Part shown: positions 7,952-16,006 of the stretch, in pieces | Position numbering within the stretch: the stretch's first letter is position 1 | Layout of the letters: each line of letters starts with the position of its first letter | Assembly: GCA_001275005.1 (NCBI GenBank) | Contig: JWZX01002875.1 | Span: forward strand, 1 to 24,355 | Length of the DNA: 24,355 nt | Source of the DNA: Chrysochromulina tobinii | Taxonomy: Eukaryota; Haptophyta; Prymnesiales; Chrysochromulinaceae | Reading direction: 5' to 3' | Notes under the pieces: generated by a model | What the model was told of the DNA's origin: nothing | The model's input: the letters and a program-made list of their open reading frames with translations, nothing else | Databases searched by the model: none | Position numbers and translations under genes: made by a program

Positions 7952-8631
7952 CACATGACCTAGAGAGCACGTGAGAAGGGAGAAGGGATCATGAGGTCTG
8001 AACTGCCGTCCACGTCAGACACGTCTTTTGTTATGTTATCTGGTTTGGGTTCTTGTTAACTTGGTTGTGTGGTGGGGTTTTGGCAGATGCCAGATAGTGG
8101 TAACAGTTTTAAAACTGCCACATAACAGTTTAAAGCTGCCAGTTAGTGCTTGTTAAGCAGTTAACTAGGTAACTGGTTCATCCCCACCCTTGCCTTGGCC
8201 TCGGCCCCGTCGGCGCCGCGTGTAACGCGGGGCGCAAGTTTCGGCGCGCGATCACTCGCCGCAAGTAAACATCGGTGTTGAGACGAATTGTGCAGGTATA
8301 CTTTTGAGCGTAAAACAGAATCACGCCTTCGTGCCAATGAAACTTTGAGCGAACCGAAAGAGCGTTTGTCCAGCGTATACAGACGAACCGGTACTGCGCG
8401 AGTAACCGGCGTGTGACCATTTCTCGTCTCACGAAGGGGCCCATGGAAGGGCCTCGCTGGTCCCCGTCCCGGGGTGCGTGGGGATGTGGGGCGCAGGCCG
8501 GGATATCCGATCAGAGCATGCGCACGGCCACCCCAAATCCGAGGCGCGAGAGCCCTTCGCCCCGCGAGGCTCGCCGGGCAGAGTCGCGTCAGTGCCACCA
8601 CTGCTGGGCAGATGTGCGAGCTCCACTCTCT
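7952..8631. other. Gene-poor region with AT-rich repeat words
   Basis: This holds the second flanking repeat (8111-8131) and AT-rich iterations such as ttatctggtt and gccagata around 8030-8180. The rest, to the stop of the next gene, has open frames on both strands. One on the minus strand (8178-8444) has tolerable composition but no recognisable motif, so I do not call it. Confidence 0.5.
8111..8131 (+). repeat. Right copy of the 21-bp direct repeat
   Basis: Identical to 7043-7063. It is followed by aaagctgcc and, farther on, ggtaactggtt; the left copy is followed by aaaactgcc and gataactggtt. Similarity therefore extends beyond the perfect core with small gaps. Confidence 0.7.
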
Positions 8632-9255
8632 TCAGTACTTGAGCCAGGGCGGGCGCTGCTCGTACTCCTCGAGGAAGGACTGCGTCAGTTGTTCGGGCCT
8701 CTTGATCTGCGGCGCCGCGGGCCGCTGCTCCCGCTCGGGCCATTTCCATGAGTAGCTAGCAGCAGCAACCTGTTCGGCAGTCGCGTCACGCTTCGGCGGG
8801 ATGAAGGCGGGCGCGACCGTCGGGCGGGTGCAAGCCGTCTGACGTAGATTCCCCCACGTCTGCTGCGCGAGCGCGAGGTAAGATGGCTCTGTGGGCTTCC
8901 CCTGGAGGCCCACTGTCCAATTCGTCGTGTTGAGCCTCTCCCCCTCGGCACTTGGGTCCATGTAGATCGAGCTCTTGTAATTGCGCTCCCAGCAGGCGAG
9001 CTGTGCTGGGCCGTTCTGGGGCGGAAAGTTGAGCAGCAGAGCCTGCGGATTTCCGATCGCATTTGCGCGTGTCGCCTTGCGCCTTCCAAACGCTGATGGG
9101 CCTCGTGTATTGCCGATTGTGCCACCGAAAGGCAGGTGGCCGCCATCGTCAAAGTGCGGCGGCACAGAGCCTGGGGTCGTCGAGATGAGCCTGGACTCCG
9201 CCAGGTCGATGATCTTCGCGATGTCGCTCTGGCTCCGCGAGGCACTCTTCGTCAT
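8632..9255 (-). CDS. Unrecognised 207-residue protein
   Basis: A clean reading frame from an ATG at 9255 (the frame is open a little further, but only with GTG). The protein starts MTKSASRSQSDIAKIIDLAE and is soluble, with no membrane segment or signal peptide. It is rich in Pro, Asn, Gln, Trp and aromatic residues. Short motifs that look structural are PPHFDDGGHLPFGGTIGNT, FGRRKATRANAIGNPQALLL, WERNYKSSIYMDPS and SFLEEYEQRPPWLKY at the C-terminus. The extended, tryptophan- and proline-studded composition resembles small microtubule- or axoneme-associated proteins, but I cannot assign a family. It has its own TATA-like element and TACATGTA site upstream. Consistent codon usage and a natural C-terminus make it a real gene rather than a shadow frame. 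Confidence 0.7.
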   Translation of the reverse strand: MTKSASRSQSDIAKIIDLAESRLISTTPGSVPPHFDDGGHLPFGGTIGNTRGPSAFGRRKATRANAIGNPQALLLNFPPQNGPAQLACWERNYKSSIYMDPSAEGERLNTTNWTVGLQGKPTEPSYLALAQQTWGNLRQTACTRPTVAPAFIPPKRDATAEQVAAASYSWKWPEREQRPAAPQIKRPEQLTQSFLEEYEQRPPWLKY

Positions 9256-9362
9256 CTGGCAGAGAGCCCAGCAGGAACTGTCGGTCGCGGCCTGTCCTTC
9301 CTGACGACGCGAAAGAAACGACTTTTCACAGGTCACATTGGCGAGGCAACAGGAGGCACGAC

Positions 9363-9370
9363 CTTATATG
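9363..9370 (-). promoter_or_regulatory. TATA-box-like element upstream of the unrecognised gene
   Basis: Minus strand reads gcatataagg, about 108 bp before the ATG at 9255, in an otherwise GC-rich context. Position fits a core promoter with a 5' UTR of roughly 80 bp. Confidence 0.45.
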
Positions 9371-9391
9371 CATAATACAAGCTTGCTCTGC

Positions 9392-9399
9392 TACATGTA
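9392..9399. promoter_or_regulatory. TACATGTA palindrome, 136 bp before a start codon
   Basis: Perfect 8-bp palindrome (context ctacatgtaggt) just upstream of the TATA-like element of the minus-strand gene starting at 9255. It is one of five copies in the window; see findings. Confidence 0.45.
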
Positions 9400-9510
9400 G
9401 GTCATTACAGACAGAAAGGCCAGAAGGCAACCTCGGCCCGTGTGCCCGGGGGGCCGGAACGCGGAAGCCGCTGCGAGGACCGAGGTGCAGGCGCCGCGAA
9501 TTTCCATCAA

Positions 9511-9610
9511 TCTGCTCTCCAAGTGTCCACTGCCTCACCAAGTGATCTGTGCTCTCCTTACTCCAAGCGTCTCTGCCGATTGCTCTCTGCTCTCCAGTGT
9601 CCACTGCCTC
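9511..9610 (+). repeat. Short direct repeat, two copies 75 bp apart
   Basis: The words tctgctctccaagtgtccac (9511-9530) and tctgctctccagtgtccact (9586-9605), each followed by the rest of ctgcctc, differ by one base length. They lie between the unrecognised gene and the 3' end of the lumen-protein gene. I see no coding role. Confidence 0.6.
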
Positions 9611-9679
9611 TCTGCAAACAAAAGATTCGTTCTGACGCCCGCATGGCCTCGACATGGCCGGCACCCACGCGTGACGCTC

Positions 9680-10283
9680 TCAACCGCTCCTGAACAGGAA
9701 CTTGTTGTAGAGGATCCCGGTCGATCCCTCGTAGCCGTTGATGTCCTCCCGCGGGCGCACGTCATACTTGGCCTTCGCAGCGAGGTCGAGGAACTCGCTC
9801 AAAGCTTTTTCGGCAGCCACGAGCGCGTCAAGCTCGTTACCCGCATCGTTGGCCCTGCAACCCGCATCCAGCGCGGCCAACTGCTGCTGGTAATCGGAGA
9901 CGAGCCCCAGCCGCAACGCCCGCCGGAAGCGCGCTCGCCGCGTTCTGCATGCTCTTGACCTGTGGATCCAAAACCGAACGCGCAAACCTGAAGACGTAGG
10001 CATCATCCTCCGCATCAGCTGCCATTTTGATGCGCTTACGCTTGACCTCGGCGACCTCGATGATAAGGCCGCGCAATTTGGGTTGCGCGGTCGCGATCTG
10101 GAGGAGCGCAAGCTGCAGCGGACTCTCAAAGATGGCGCGTGCAGGCGCTGCCGGCAGAAGTCCAGAAAGGCCGATGAGCGCCGCACGACGAGACACCGCA
10201 GCGGCTTGCGAGCTTCCGGCGTGTGGCAACGTCGCTGCGCCCCCCAGCAGTACAACAAGCACAATCAACGATACGTTTGCCAT
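9680..10283 (-). CDS. Tat-targeted thylakoid lumen protein of unknown specific function, frame-broken
   Basis: From the ATG at 10283 the leader has three parts: a signal peptide (MANVSLIVLVVLLGGAATLP), a short Ser/Ala stretch as a transit segment, and a twin-arginine signal (SRRAALIGLSGLLPAAPARA, residues 31-50) ending in an ARA cleavage site before IFESP. That order is expected for a lumen protein of a plastid with extra membranes. The mature part is helical (LQLALLQIATAQPKLRGLI, then YQQQLAALDAG, ELDALVAAEKALSEFLDLAA) and ends YEGSTGILYNKFLFRSG. It suggests a small helical bundle, perhaps PsbQ-like, but I cannot name it. The frame changes once near 9925-9935 with no intron signal; one surplus base would explain it. 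Divergent from the ING-SGF29 gene. Confidence 0.7.
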
Positions 10284-10463
10284 CTGCTTTCGCTCGTTCG
10301 ACGACGCTCAGGCTTTTGCCGGGGTCTCGGGGAGTCGGAGATCGTGTCGAGGTTCTGGTCGAGGGGCTGTGTCTAAGCAACAGGGCCGCAGCAATCCACC
10401 ACACACACTGTCAAGTTCGAGTGCTTCTGTGAAGAACCGGAGGGTCTTGTGAGCAGTGCTGGC
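10284..10463. promoter_or_regulatory. Short divergent promoter region
   Basis: 180 bp separates the start codons of the lumen-protein gene (minus) and the ING-SGF29 gene (plus), so both promoters must lie here or inside the genes. I see no clear TATA box. A divergent arrangement may give co-expression, but nothing in the sequence proves it. Confidence 0.4.
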
Positions 10464-11977
10464 ATGCCCCGCAAGCAGCCAGCGGCGCCTCAGACCTCGT
10501 CCGAGGTCGCCTTGGATGGCAACGAGTCCTACCTCGACAACTTCCTGAACTCCGTGATCGACGAGGCCAACCTGCCGGGCGAACTCAAACGCTATCTCGG
10601 GCAACTCCGAGAGCTCGACACGCAGTCGCAGGAGCTCTTCGAGCGCATGCAGCGTCTCTCCAAGAATCACATCGCCAAGGCAAAGCGCTCCGTGCAGGAC
10701 GGCCGCGAGCCCGACGAGGAGTACCTAGCTAAGGCGCGGCGCACCTACCGGGAGCTGGTTGACATTGACGAGGAAAAGGTGTCGCTCGCTGAACAGATGC
10801 ACGTAGAGGTGACCAAGCACTTTTCTCACTGCTCGTCGGAGCTGCGTAAGTTCGAGGAGGAGCTTAAGGAGAAGGGCCAGCTCAAGACGCCGCAGATGAA
10901 GACGCAGCTCGCGCGCCAAGACTCGGCGAGTAACGATGCTGACGCGGCTGGTGCGGCCAGCTCGTTTGCAGCCGCTGGTGACGCAGTGCCGCTTGCGGCT
11001 GCGGTTGCCGCGGGCCGTCGCGGCCGTCAGGGCTCGATGGGTGGCACGGGTTCGGGGGGGCAGCCAGAGCAGCCGACCTCGGCCAACTCGCACAAGCGCG
11101 GCCGCGGGCGCAAGGTTTCTTTCAAGGAGGCTGAGCGCCAACGAGCGGTTGCGGAGGCGATGGCCGAGGAGCGCGTGGCGCCCCCCCCGAGCGTGCAGGG
11201 CTTCCACTACAACGATTCCGAACTGCCCGTCGCGCCACGCGAGGAGTGCAACCTGCCGCTGTGCGGGGCGGTACCCGCTGCGCCCGATTACATGATCCCC
11301 GACGGCTCGAAGGTGAGCACCAAGCCTGCAGTACCTCTATCCCTTGTCCTTGCAGTGCCTCTTTCCCTTGTCCCCCGTCCGACCGCTGCTCGCGGGCACT
11401 ATGGCGGGCGCCCCCACGCCGCTGGCACGCTCACCTCATCACGCAACCATCCCTCTCGATCCCTCTTGATGGCTCACCTCATCACGCATCCGCCCCTCTT
11501 GATGCTGACACCGGGGGCTCTCTCTTCGCCACGGTCCCTCTTGCCGCCTTCCCAGGTATGCGCCAAGCCGCCCAGCAACAAGATGCAGCCTCAGGATTGG
11601 ATCCTGGCGACGATACTACGTTACTCGCCGGCGACCAACAAGTACACCATCCTGGACGAGGACGATGCCGATGCCGACCCATGGGCGGAGTCGAGTGCGC
11701 GGGAGCACATAGCCTCGCGACGCATGGTGTTGCCGCTACCACTGACCGAGCCGTCCGTGTACACCCCATATAACGAGTTCCCGCGTGGCCAATGGATTCT
11801 CGCGCTCTATCCGGACACGACGTGCTTCTACAAGGCCATGGTGCATACGCCGCCTCGGAAATGGCAGGCGGTCCGCCCAAGGACTACCTCGTCGAGTTCG
11901 AGGACGAGTCTGAAGAGAGCGGCAGGTCGGCCCCAATGCGCGTGCCGACCAAGTACATCTTACGCATGCCGGTGTGA
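10464..11977 (+). CDS. ING N-terminal domain fused to an SGF29-type tandem Tudor domain (chromatin reader)
   Basis: SGF29 is the SAGA/HAT-module subunit that binds H3K4me2/3; ING proteins anchor HAT or HDAC complexes. Residues about 22-130 match the ING N-terminal helical domain (SYLDNFLNSV, LPGELKRYLGQLRELDTQSQ, EEKVSLAEQM, SELRKFEEELK). A low-complexity linker with a basic KRGRGRK follows. YNDSELP...NLPLCGAVPAAPDY then opens the SGF29 part. After an intron (11313-11555) come DWILATILRYSPATNKYTI, ASRRMVLPLP, ILALYPDTTCFYKAMVHTPP (aromatic-cage region) and, in another frame, PPKDYLVEFEDES...VPTKYIL. The frame break near 11862-11875 looks like one missing base. Repaired length would be about 423 residues. 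ATG at 10464 is the first Met; upstream only GTG. No PHD finger follows, unlike true ING proteins. Confidence 0.85.
11313..11555 (+). other. GT-AG intron (243 nt) in the ING-SGF29 gene
   Basis: Donor AAG|GTGAGC, acceptor cttcccag|GTATGC, with a pyrimidine-rich 3' end. Splicing joins DGSK to VCAKPP in phase 0, matching the GDKVAAK step of SGF29 proteins. The intron length is divisible by three and it contains no stop. It carries internal near-repeats (cacctcatcacgca twice, ccctcttgatg-like words) and pyrimidine-rich duplicated words near its 5' end. Confidence 0.85.
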
Positions 11978-12213
11978 CGTTGTGAGCGCGGCATTGTGTG
12001 GAGCTCGGAAATCTCTCTCTCGAGCTCCACAATCTGGCTACGTCATCTGCTTCCGATGTTTTGATGTGTATTTCCCGTTCCCTGAAGGATGGCGGGTCCC
12101 CGGGCGGGCTGGCCACATTGGCCGTTGTGTGCCTCGAGAGGTTTCAAAGAGCCCGGAGTGCGGAGAGAAGAAGCAAGAGAACCCGGGCGACGTGGAAAGT
12201 CATCGTCGAGAAA

Positions 12214-13032
12214 ATGAGCAACGCACCTAGACGACGCGTTTTGACGAAACGCAATTTGGACCCCCGATCGCATCCACTTCGTGGAGTGTGCCGACCCCGC
12301 TCTTCGCCAATGGGCCGTTTCGACCATCAGAGAGTGATTAACGAAGCAAGCAGATATGGATGGTCCTACGTCGACTACCAGTGGAGTCAGGGGGAGCTCG
12401 TCATTCTCGAGAAGAGTGATGGTAACGATCGCATGAAGCTCAACGTCTGGTGCACCACCGGCACCGTGGGTTCATTCCTCAAGCACCCTCGCCAGGGCAA
12501 GACGCAGCTGTTTCGCCGCGAGTGCCACACCTGGGATGATCTGTATGCCGTATTTGCAAACCCGCGCACGCACGGTCTGGGCGGTTACCACGAGCGCCGC
12601 GAGCTCGATGCACGCGAGCAGACTCCCGTAAAGCGGGCCCGGACGGAGGCATGCGAGCAGACTGCCTCGAAGGTTGCCCGGACGGTGCCATGCCTTGCAT
12701 GTGGACGCATGTATCGGTGTATGGCAGGCATGGCAAATCACTTCGAATCGGGCTCGTGTCCTCACTGCCCGGGCGCCGACAACGCCCGTCGCCAAGCATA
12801 TGCTTTCGTGCGGCAGCAGGCTCCGGGCTACACCAACGCTCCTCCTATGCTGCTCACATTCAACGGAGCGGGTGAGCAGGACCTGACGCAGGGATACGTC
12901 AACGGCGGCCAGAACTATCGCTGCCCGACCTGCCAGAAGAGCTTCAGCGCGCTCCACTCGATGCTCTCTCACATCCAAGCGAGGGCGCAGTGTAAGAGTG
13001 TCAACGGCGTGCGGCTGCTCGCCTTAAAGTGA
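12214..13032 (+). CDS. TTGTV-motif domain protein with two C2HC-type zinc fingers
   Basis: From the ATG at 12214 (context gaaaATGag) the protein has 272 residues. Residues about 33-128 form a compact domain: WSYVDYQWSQGELVILEK, then TTGTVGSFLKHPRQGKTQLF, then a segment ending NPRTHGLGGYHERR. I know this TTGTVG...HPRQGKTQLFRR signature from uncharacterised proteins of algae and fungi, without a proven function. Two near-identical 'EQT..K.ARTE' linker units follow (REQTPVKRARTEACEQTASK). Next come zinc fingers C-x2-C-x12-H-x5-C (CLACGRMYRC...) and C-x2-C-x12-H-x6-C (CPTCQKSFSALHSMLSH). The basic linker and fingers suggest nucleic-acid binding in the nucleus. A second in-frame ATG at 12310 could be the start. 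It follows the ING-SGF29 gene by about 240 bp on the same strand. Confidence 0.75.
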   Translation: MSNAPRRRVLTKRNLDPRSHPLRGVCRPRSSPMGRFDHQRVINEASRYGWSYVDYQWSQGELVILEKSDGNDRMKLNVWCTTGTVGSFLKHPRQGKTQLFRRECHTWDDLYAVFANPRTHGLGGYHERRELDAREQTPVKRARTEACEQTASKVARTVPCLACGRMYRCMAGMANHFESGSCPHCPGADNARRQAYAFVRQQAPGYTNAPPMLLTFNGAGEQDLTQGYVNGGQNYRCPTCQKSFSALHSMLSHIQARAQCKSVNGVRLLALK

Positions 13033-13795
13033 GCGTCGACTGATATGAAAGCGATTGGCGGGGCAGGCCACTGCAGGCTCGTATGGGACGCATCATGGTG
13101 GTGCAACCACCGGACGAGGAGGCGGACGCGGAGGCGGAGGGGGGGCGACCGGCACGCACGGTATTTCGCGTGTGCGCTGTTCCGCATGGCATCGTCCGAT
13201 GTATCTCGAGATGTATCGGCAATTGTGACCGTGGCTGGAAGGGGCTATTTCGAAGGTGTGTGTGACAAGTGACAGATTCGAAGATCAGATGCTCTGTATA
13301 ACGATGGATACTATTCCGTTCCAAAATATCATCTCGAGTCGGGCCCCGCGCGACCGCGAGACCGAGAGGAACCAGGCATCACTCCGCAGTCCCGCGCTCC
13401 CCCCCAGCGCAGCCTGACCCTGCTTGAGGCCAGTCAGGACGCCTGACGGATCTCTGCCGTGCGCGCTGCACCGGGATGCACAGGGACTGCCCCACGCCTC
13501 TTCTGGCCGCGATGACGGGCTTGCACAATCTGAGTCTCTCCAAAGGGCTGGGATCCCCTTGGTCTCTCACGGATACCAACGACGCCCGAGAAGTCGAGCT
13601 GCGTGTGCACGTGGAGCCGAATCTGACGCACTGCCAGCCGCCCGAGGCGGAGAGTTTCGTCTAAGTTTCGTCTTTGATGATGAGGCCCTGCGGGCGTGGG
13701 ATCTCGTGGCGACACCTGCGATGGCGCCCGGACCGCCGAGCGCATCCACGCCAAGCCCAAGCTGCAAGGTGCGCCAGCGACGAGGGTTGCCAGCC
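13033..13795. other. Intergenic region, no supported gene
   Basis: Convergent gap between the zinc-finger gene (plus) and the DAHP-synthase-like gene (minus). Open frames on both strands lack family resemblance. I see no RNA gene. A local direct duplication, aagtttcgtctaagtttcgtc-like, occurs at about 13653-13675 (gagtttcgtc / aagtttcgtc). Confidence 0.5.
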
Positions 13796-15874
13796 TCACT
13801 TGCCCCGTTGGCGCTTCTTCGCATCATCATCTACGGGTGGTCCCCGCCGCTCGCGACGCGTGCGCACGGCCGCGGCCAGCGTGTGTACGATCTGCTCTGT
13901 GGCGAGCCAGTCGACGCACGGCTCAGTGAGGCTAAGGCCGCGGATGGCGGGTGCCCCGACCAGGGCGGCGCCTGCGAGAAGGTACGAGTTGAGCGAGAGA
14001 CCGCAAGGAGTGGGCTGGCCCGCAGCGACGGCGGCGGCAACGGCACTCGCCATCTCTATCTGTTCACGATCCGAGGCTCCACCGCCGGGGAGACTGCCTT
14101 CACGCAAGGCGGCCGGATCGGAGCCACCACACTGCGCAACGACTGGCGCCGTCGAGCCTGCACATGCTGCGAGCACGGCCGCGGCCCGCTGGGTGCCGAC
14201 GCCCGATCCGCCATCGAGCGTGATGGCGATGTCGCTGTTACCGGTCGACTGAACGATGCCCGCAAGCCCGTGCGAGGTGACGCCGAGGAAATGTCGGCCG
14301 GTGCCGCCGCCGGCCACGGCCGCGGCGGCGGTGCTGACGTCCTCGGCCGTGCCGCCGTCCAGCTTGGGCGCGCGCACGCCTACCGGCATCGAGAGGCCCG
14401 AGACAAGTTCGCGAAGCATCTCGGAGCCCGCGTCGACGCTCGCCCACGCAAGCACATCCGCAAAGAACTGCGGCGTGATCGTGTCACGGAATTCGAGCGC
14501 GCACGGCAGCCCGAGCGCGTTGAGCTGCAGCAGCAGCTCGCGCGACTGTCGGATGCCCTTGTTGATCTCATACGAGCCATCACGCGCCGGGTCGAAGAGC
14601 AAGCCGGGCCATGGACCAGTCGACGGAGTGACGGGCGTATTGATCTCGACCCGCATGACCACGAGCAGCTCATCGGCGACCTCGCGCGCGAGCTGAACGA
14701 GGCGCGCCCCGTACTCGAGCGCGACGGCCGGGTCGTCCACCGCCGCGGGCCCCAAGAGCACGACCAGCCGATCAGACGCGCCAGTGAGCACCTTGTGAAT
14801 ACCCCGACGCGCATCGCCCACTACCTTGGCGCTCGACTCCGTTCGAGGCAGCTCCTCCAGCAGGCACGCGGGCGGCAGCAGCGGGCTGACAGCGCTGATG
14901 CGCAGATTGTGCGTCTCCGTCGGTGCGGCCGCCGTCGCCGCCGCCAGCGAGTGCAGCCGCGAGCGTCGGCGTTTCGTCACTGACGCCGCGAGCGCATGCA
15001 AGCGCGCGGCATTTAGCGCGCCGCCCGCGCTTGCGCCTTCGACAGCGAGCCGCATGTCGACGCCGACGAGGCGCGCCCCGAGCGTACCGTCGCGGCAAAT
15101 CTCCTCGCACGCGCGCGTGACGCTCGCGTCGTCCGCGCCCAGCTCGAGCACCAGCGCCGTCTGCGGCCGCTGCTCGTGCAGACGGCGCAGTGCACCGACG
15201 AAGCCGTCGCCGGCGGCGGCACCGTCGACCGGTAGCATCGCGAGAACGTCAGGGTGGCCCGTGCTCTTGACCACGCCACACACGCCCTCGACTGACACGC
15301 CCAGGAAGTGATGCGCACCACCGCTAATGTCGATCGCGCGCACAGCTGATGCGACGTCCGAGCTGGGCGCGCGCACGCCAACGGGCATGGAGAGACCCGA
15401 GACGAGCTCGCGCATGGCCTCGCTGCGCGCTGAGACATTGGCCCACGCGAGCAGATCGGCGAAAAATTGTGGCGTAATCGTGTCACGAAACTCGATTGCT
15501 GTCGGCACGCCAAGGCCGTTGATTTCAAGAAGCAGCTCGCGCGCACAGCGAATGCCCTTGTTCACCTGGTCGGCCGTCGCAAGGCTCATGCACGCGTCGG
15601 CGCGCAGCACGATGACGAGCTCCGAGCTCAGCGAGGACGACAGCGACGATAGCTGCGCTGCGAGGGCTCGTAGGGCGCTCGAGTCCGCCGTCGCACCGGC
15701 CGGCCCAACGACCACGAGTAGACGATCGTCCTTGCCTGCGACCATGTTGATGATGGCCTGCCGTGTGTCGATGACCTGCGTGTACGTGGCAATGTTGCCC
15801 GGCAACTCCTCGAAGACGCACGACGGCGGTAGCAGCGCACGGAGCGATAGGACACGCTGGTTGATTGACTCCAT
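13796..15874 (-). CDS. Tandem DAHP synthase (class I, AroG-like) fusion, apparently catalytically dead
   Basis: DAHP synthase makes the first shikimate-pathway intermediate from PEP and erythrose 4-phosphate with a divalent metal. This 692-residue protein holds two copies, about 10-305 and 325-675. Copy 2 follows AroG closely: LLPPACLLEELP, DARRGIHKVLTGASDRLVVL, EINKGIRQSRELLLQLNALG, EFRDTITPQFFADVLAW, LRELVSGLSMPVGV, HFLGVTSHGLAGIVQSTGNS. Key residues are changed: the metal Cys (E. coli AroG Cys61) is Ala59/Ala377, the Lys of GFKNG is Arg168/Arg501, the metal His268 position is non-His (Gly584 in copy 2), Glu302 is Asn629, Asp326 is Glu651, and the KPRT loop is lost. Copy 1 also lacks the C-terminal strand. 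PEP-contacting Arg (155/488) remains. No plastid leader is seen. It may regulate a true enzyme. Confidence 0.85.
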   Translation of the reverse strand: MESINQRVLSLRALLPPSCVFEELPGNIATYTQVIDTRQAIINMVAGKDDRLLVVVGPAGATADSSALRALAAQLSSLSSSLSSELVIVLRADACMSLATADQVNKGIRCARELLLEINGLGVPTAIEFRDTITPQFFADLLAWANVSARSEAMRELVSGLSMPVGVRAPSSDVASAVRAIDISGGAHHFLGVSVEGVCGVVKSTGHPDVLAMLPVDGAAAGDGFVGALRRLHEQRPQTALVLELGADDASVTRACEEICRDGTLGARLVGVDMRLAVEGASAGGALNAARLHALAASVTKRRRSRLHSLAAATAAAPTETHNLRISAVSPLLPPACLLEELPRTESSAKVVGDARRGIHKVLTGASDRLVVLLGPAAVDDPAVALEYGARLVQLAREVADELLVVMRVEINTPVTPSTGPWPGLLFDPARDGSYEINKGIRQSRELLLQLNALGLPCALEFRDTITPQFFADVLAWASVDAGSEMLRELVSGLSMPVGVRAPKLDGGTAEDVSTAAAAVAGGGTGRHFLGVTSHGLAGIVQSTGNSDIAITLDGGSGVGTQRAAAVLAACAGSTAPVVAQCGGSDPAALREGSLPGGGASDREQIEMASAVAAAVAAGQPTPCGLSLNSYLLAGAALVGAPAIRGLSLTEPCVDWLATEQIVHTLAAAVRTRRERRGPPVDDDAKKRQRGK

Positions 15875-16006
15875 GACGAAGCGCCGCGAAATTTCATGTT
15901 ACGTTGAAATCGGAGGTGGCCGGACGAATTTGCATTACAAGTAAGACTGACTTTAGTGCGAATAGCGCCGTTTCGCCTCCGTTGCCAAACAACAAACTTG
16001 AGTCAC
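15875..16006. promoter_or_regulatory. Short divergent promoter region
   Basis: 132 bp between the ATG of the DAHP-synthase-like gene (minus) and the ATG of the decapeptide-repeat gene (plus). No clear TATA box. One of three short head-to-head gene spacings in this window. Confidence 0.4.

Noticed and set aside
8178-8444. Minus-strand 88-codon frame (contains MVTRRLLAQYRFVCIRW)
   Set aside because: Composition is acceptable but there is no motif, no neighbour support and no promoter element; chance open frame is as likely.
13424-14983. Long plus-strand open frame (519 codons) opposite the DAHP-synthase-like gene
   Set aside because: Arg/Gly-rich shadow of a well-recognised minus-strand gene with no family resemblance of its own.
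15327-15944. Plus-strand open frame opposite copy 1 of the DAHP-synthase-like gene
   Set aside because: Antisense shadow; it shows the same Ser/Ala mirror pattern as another frame opposite copy 2, caused by the domain duplication.
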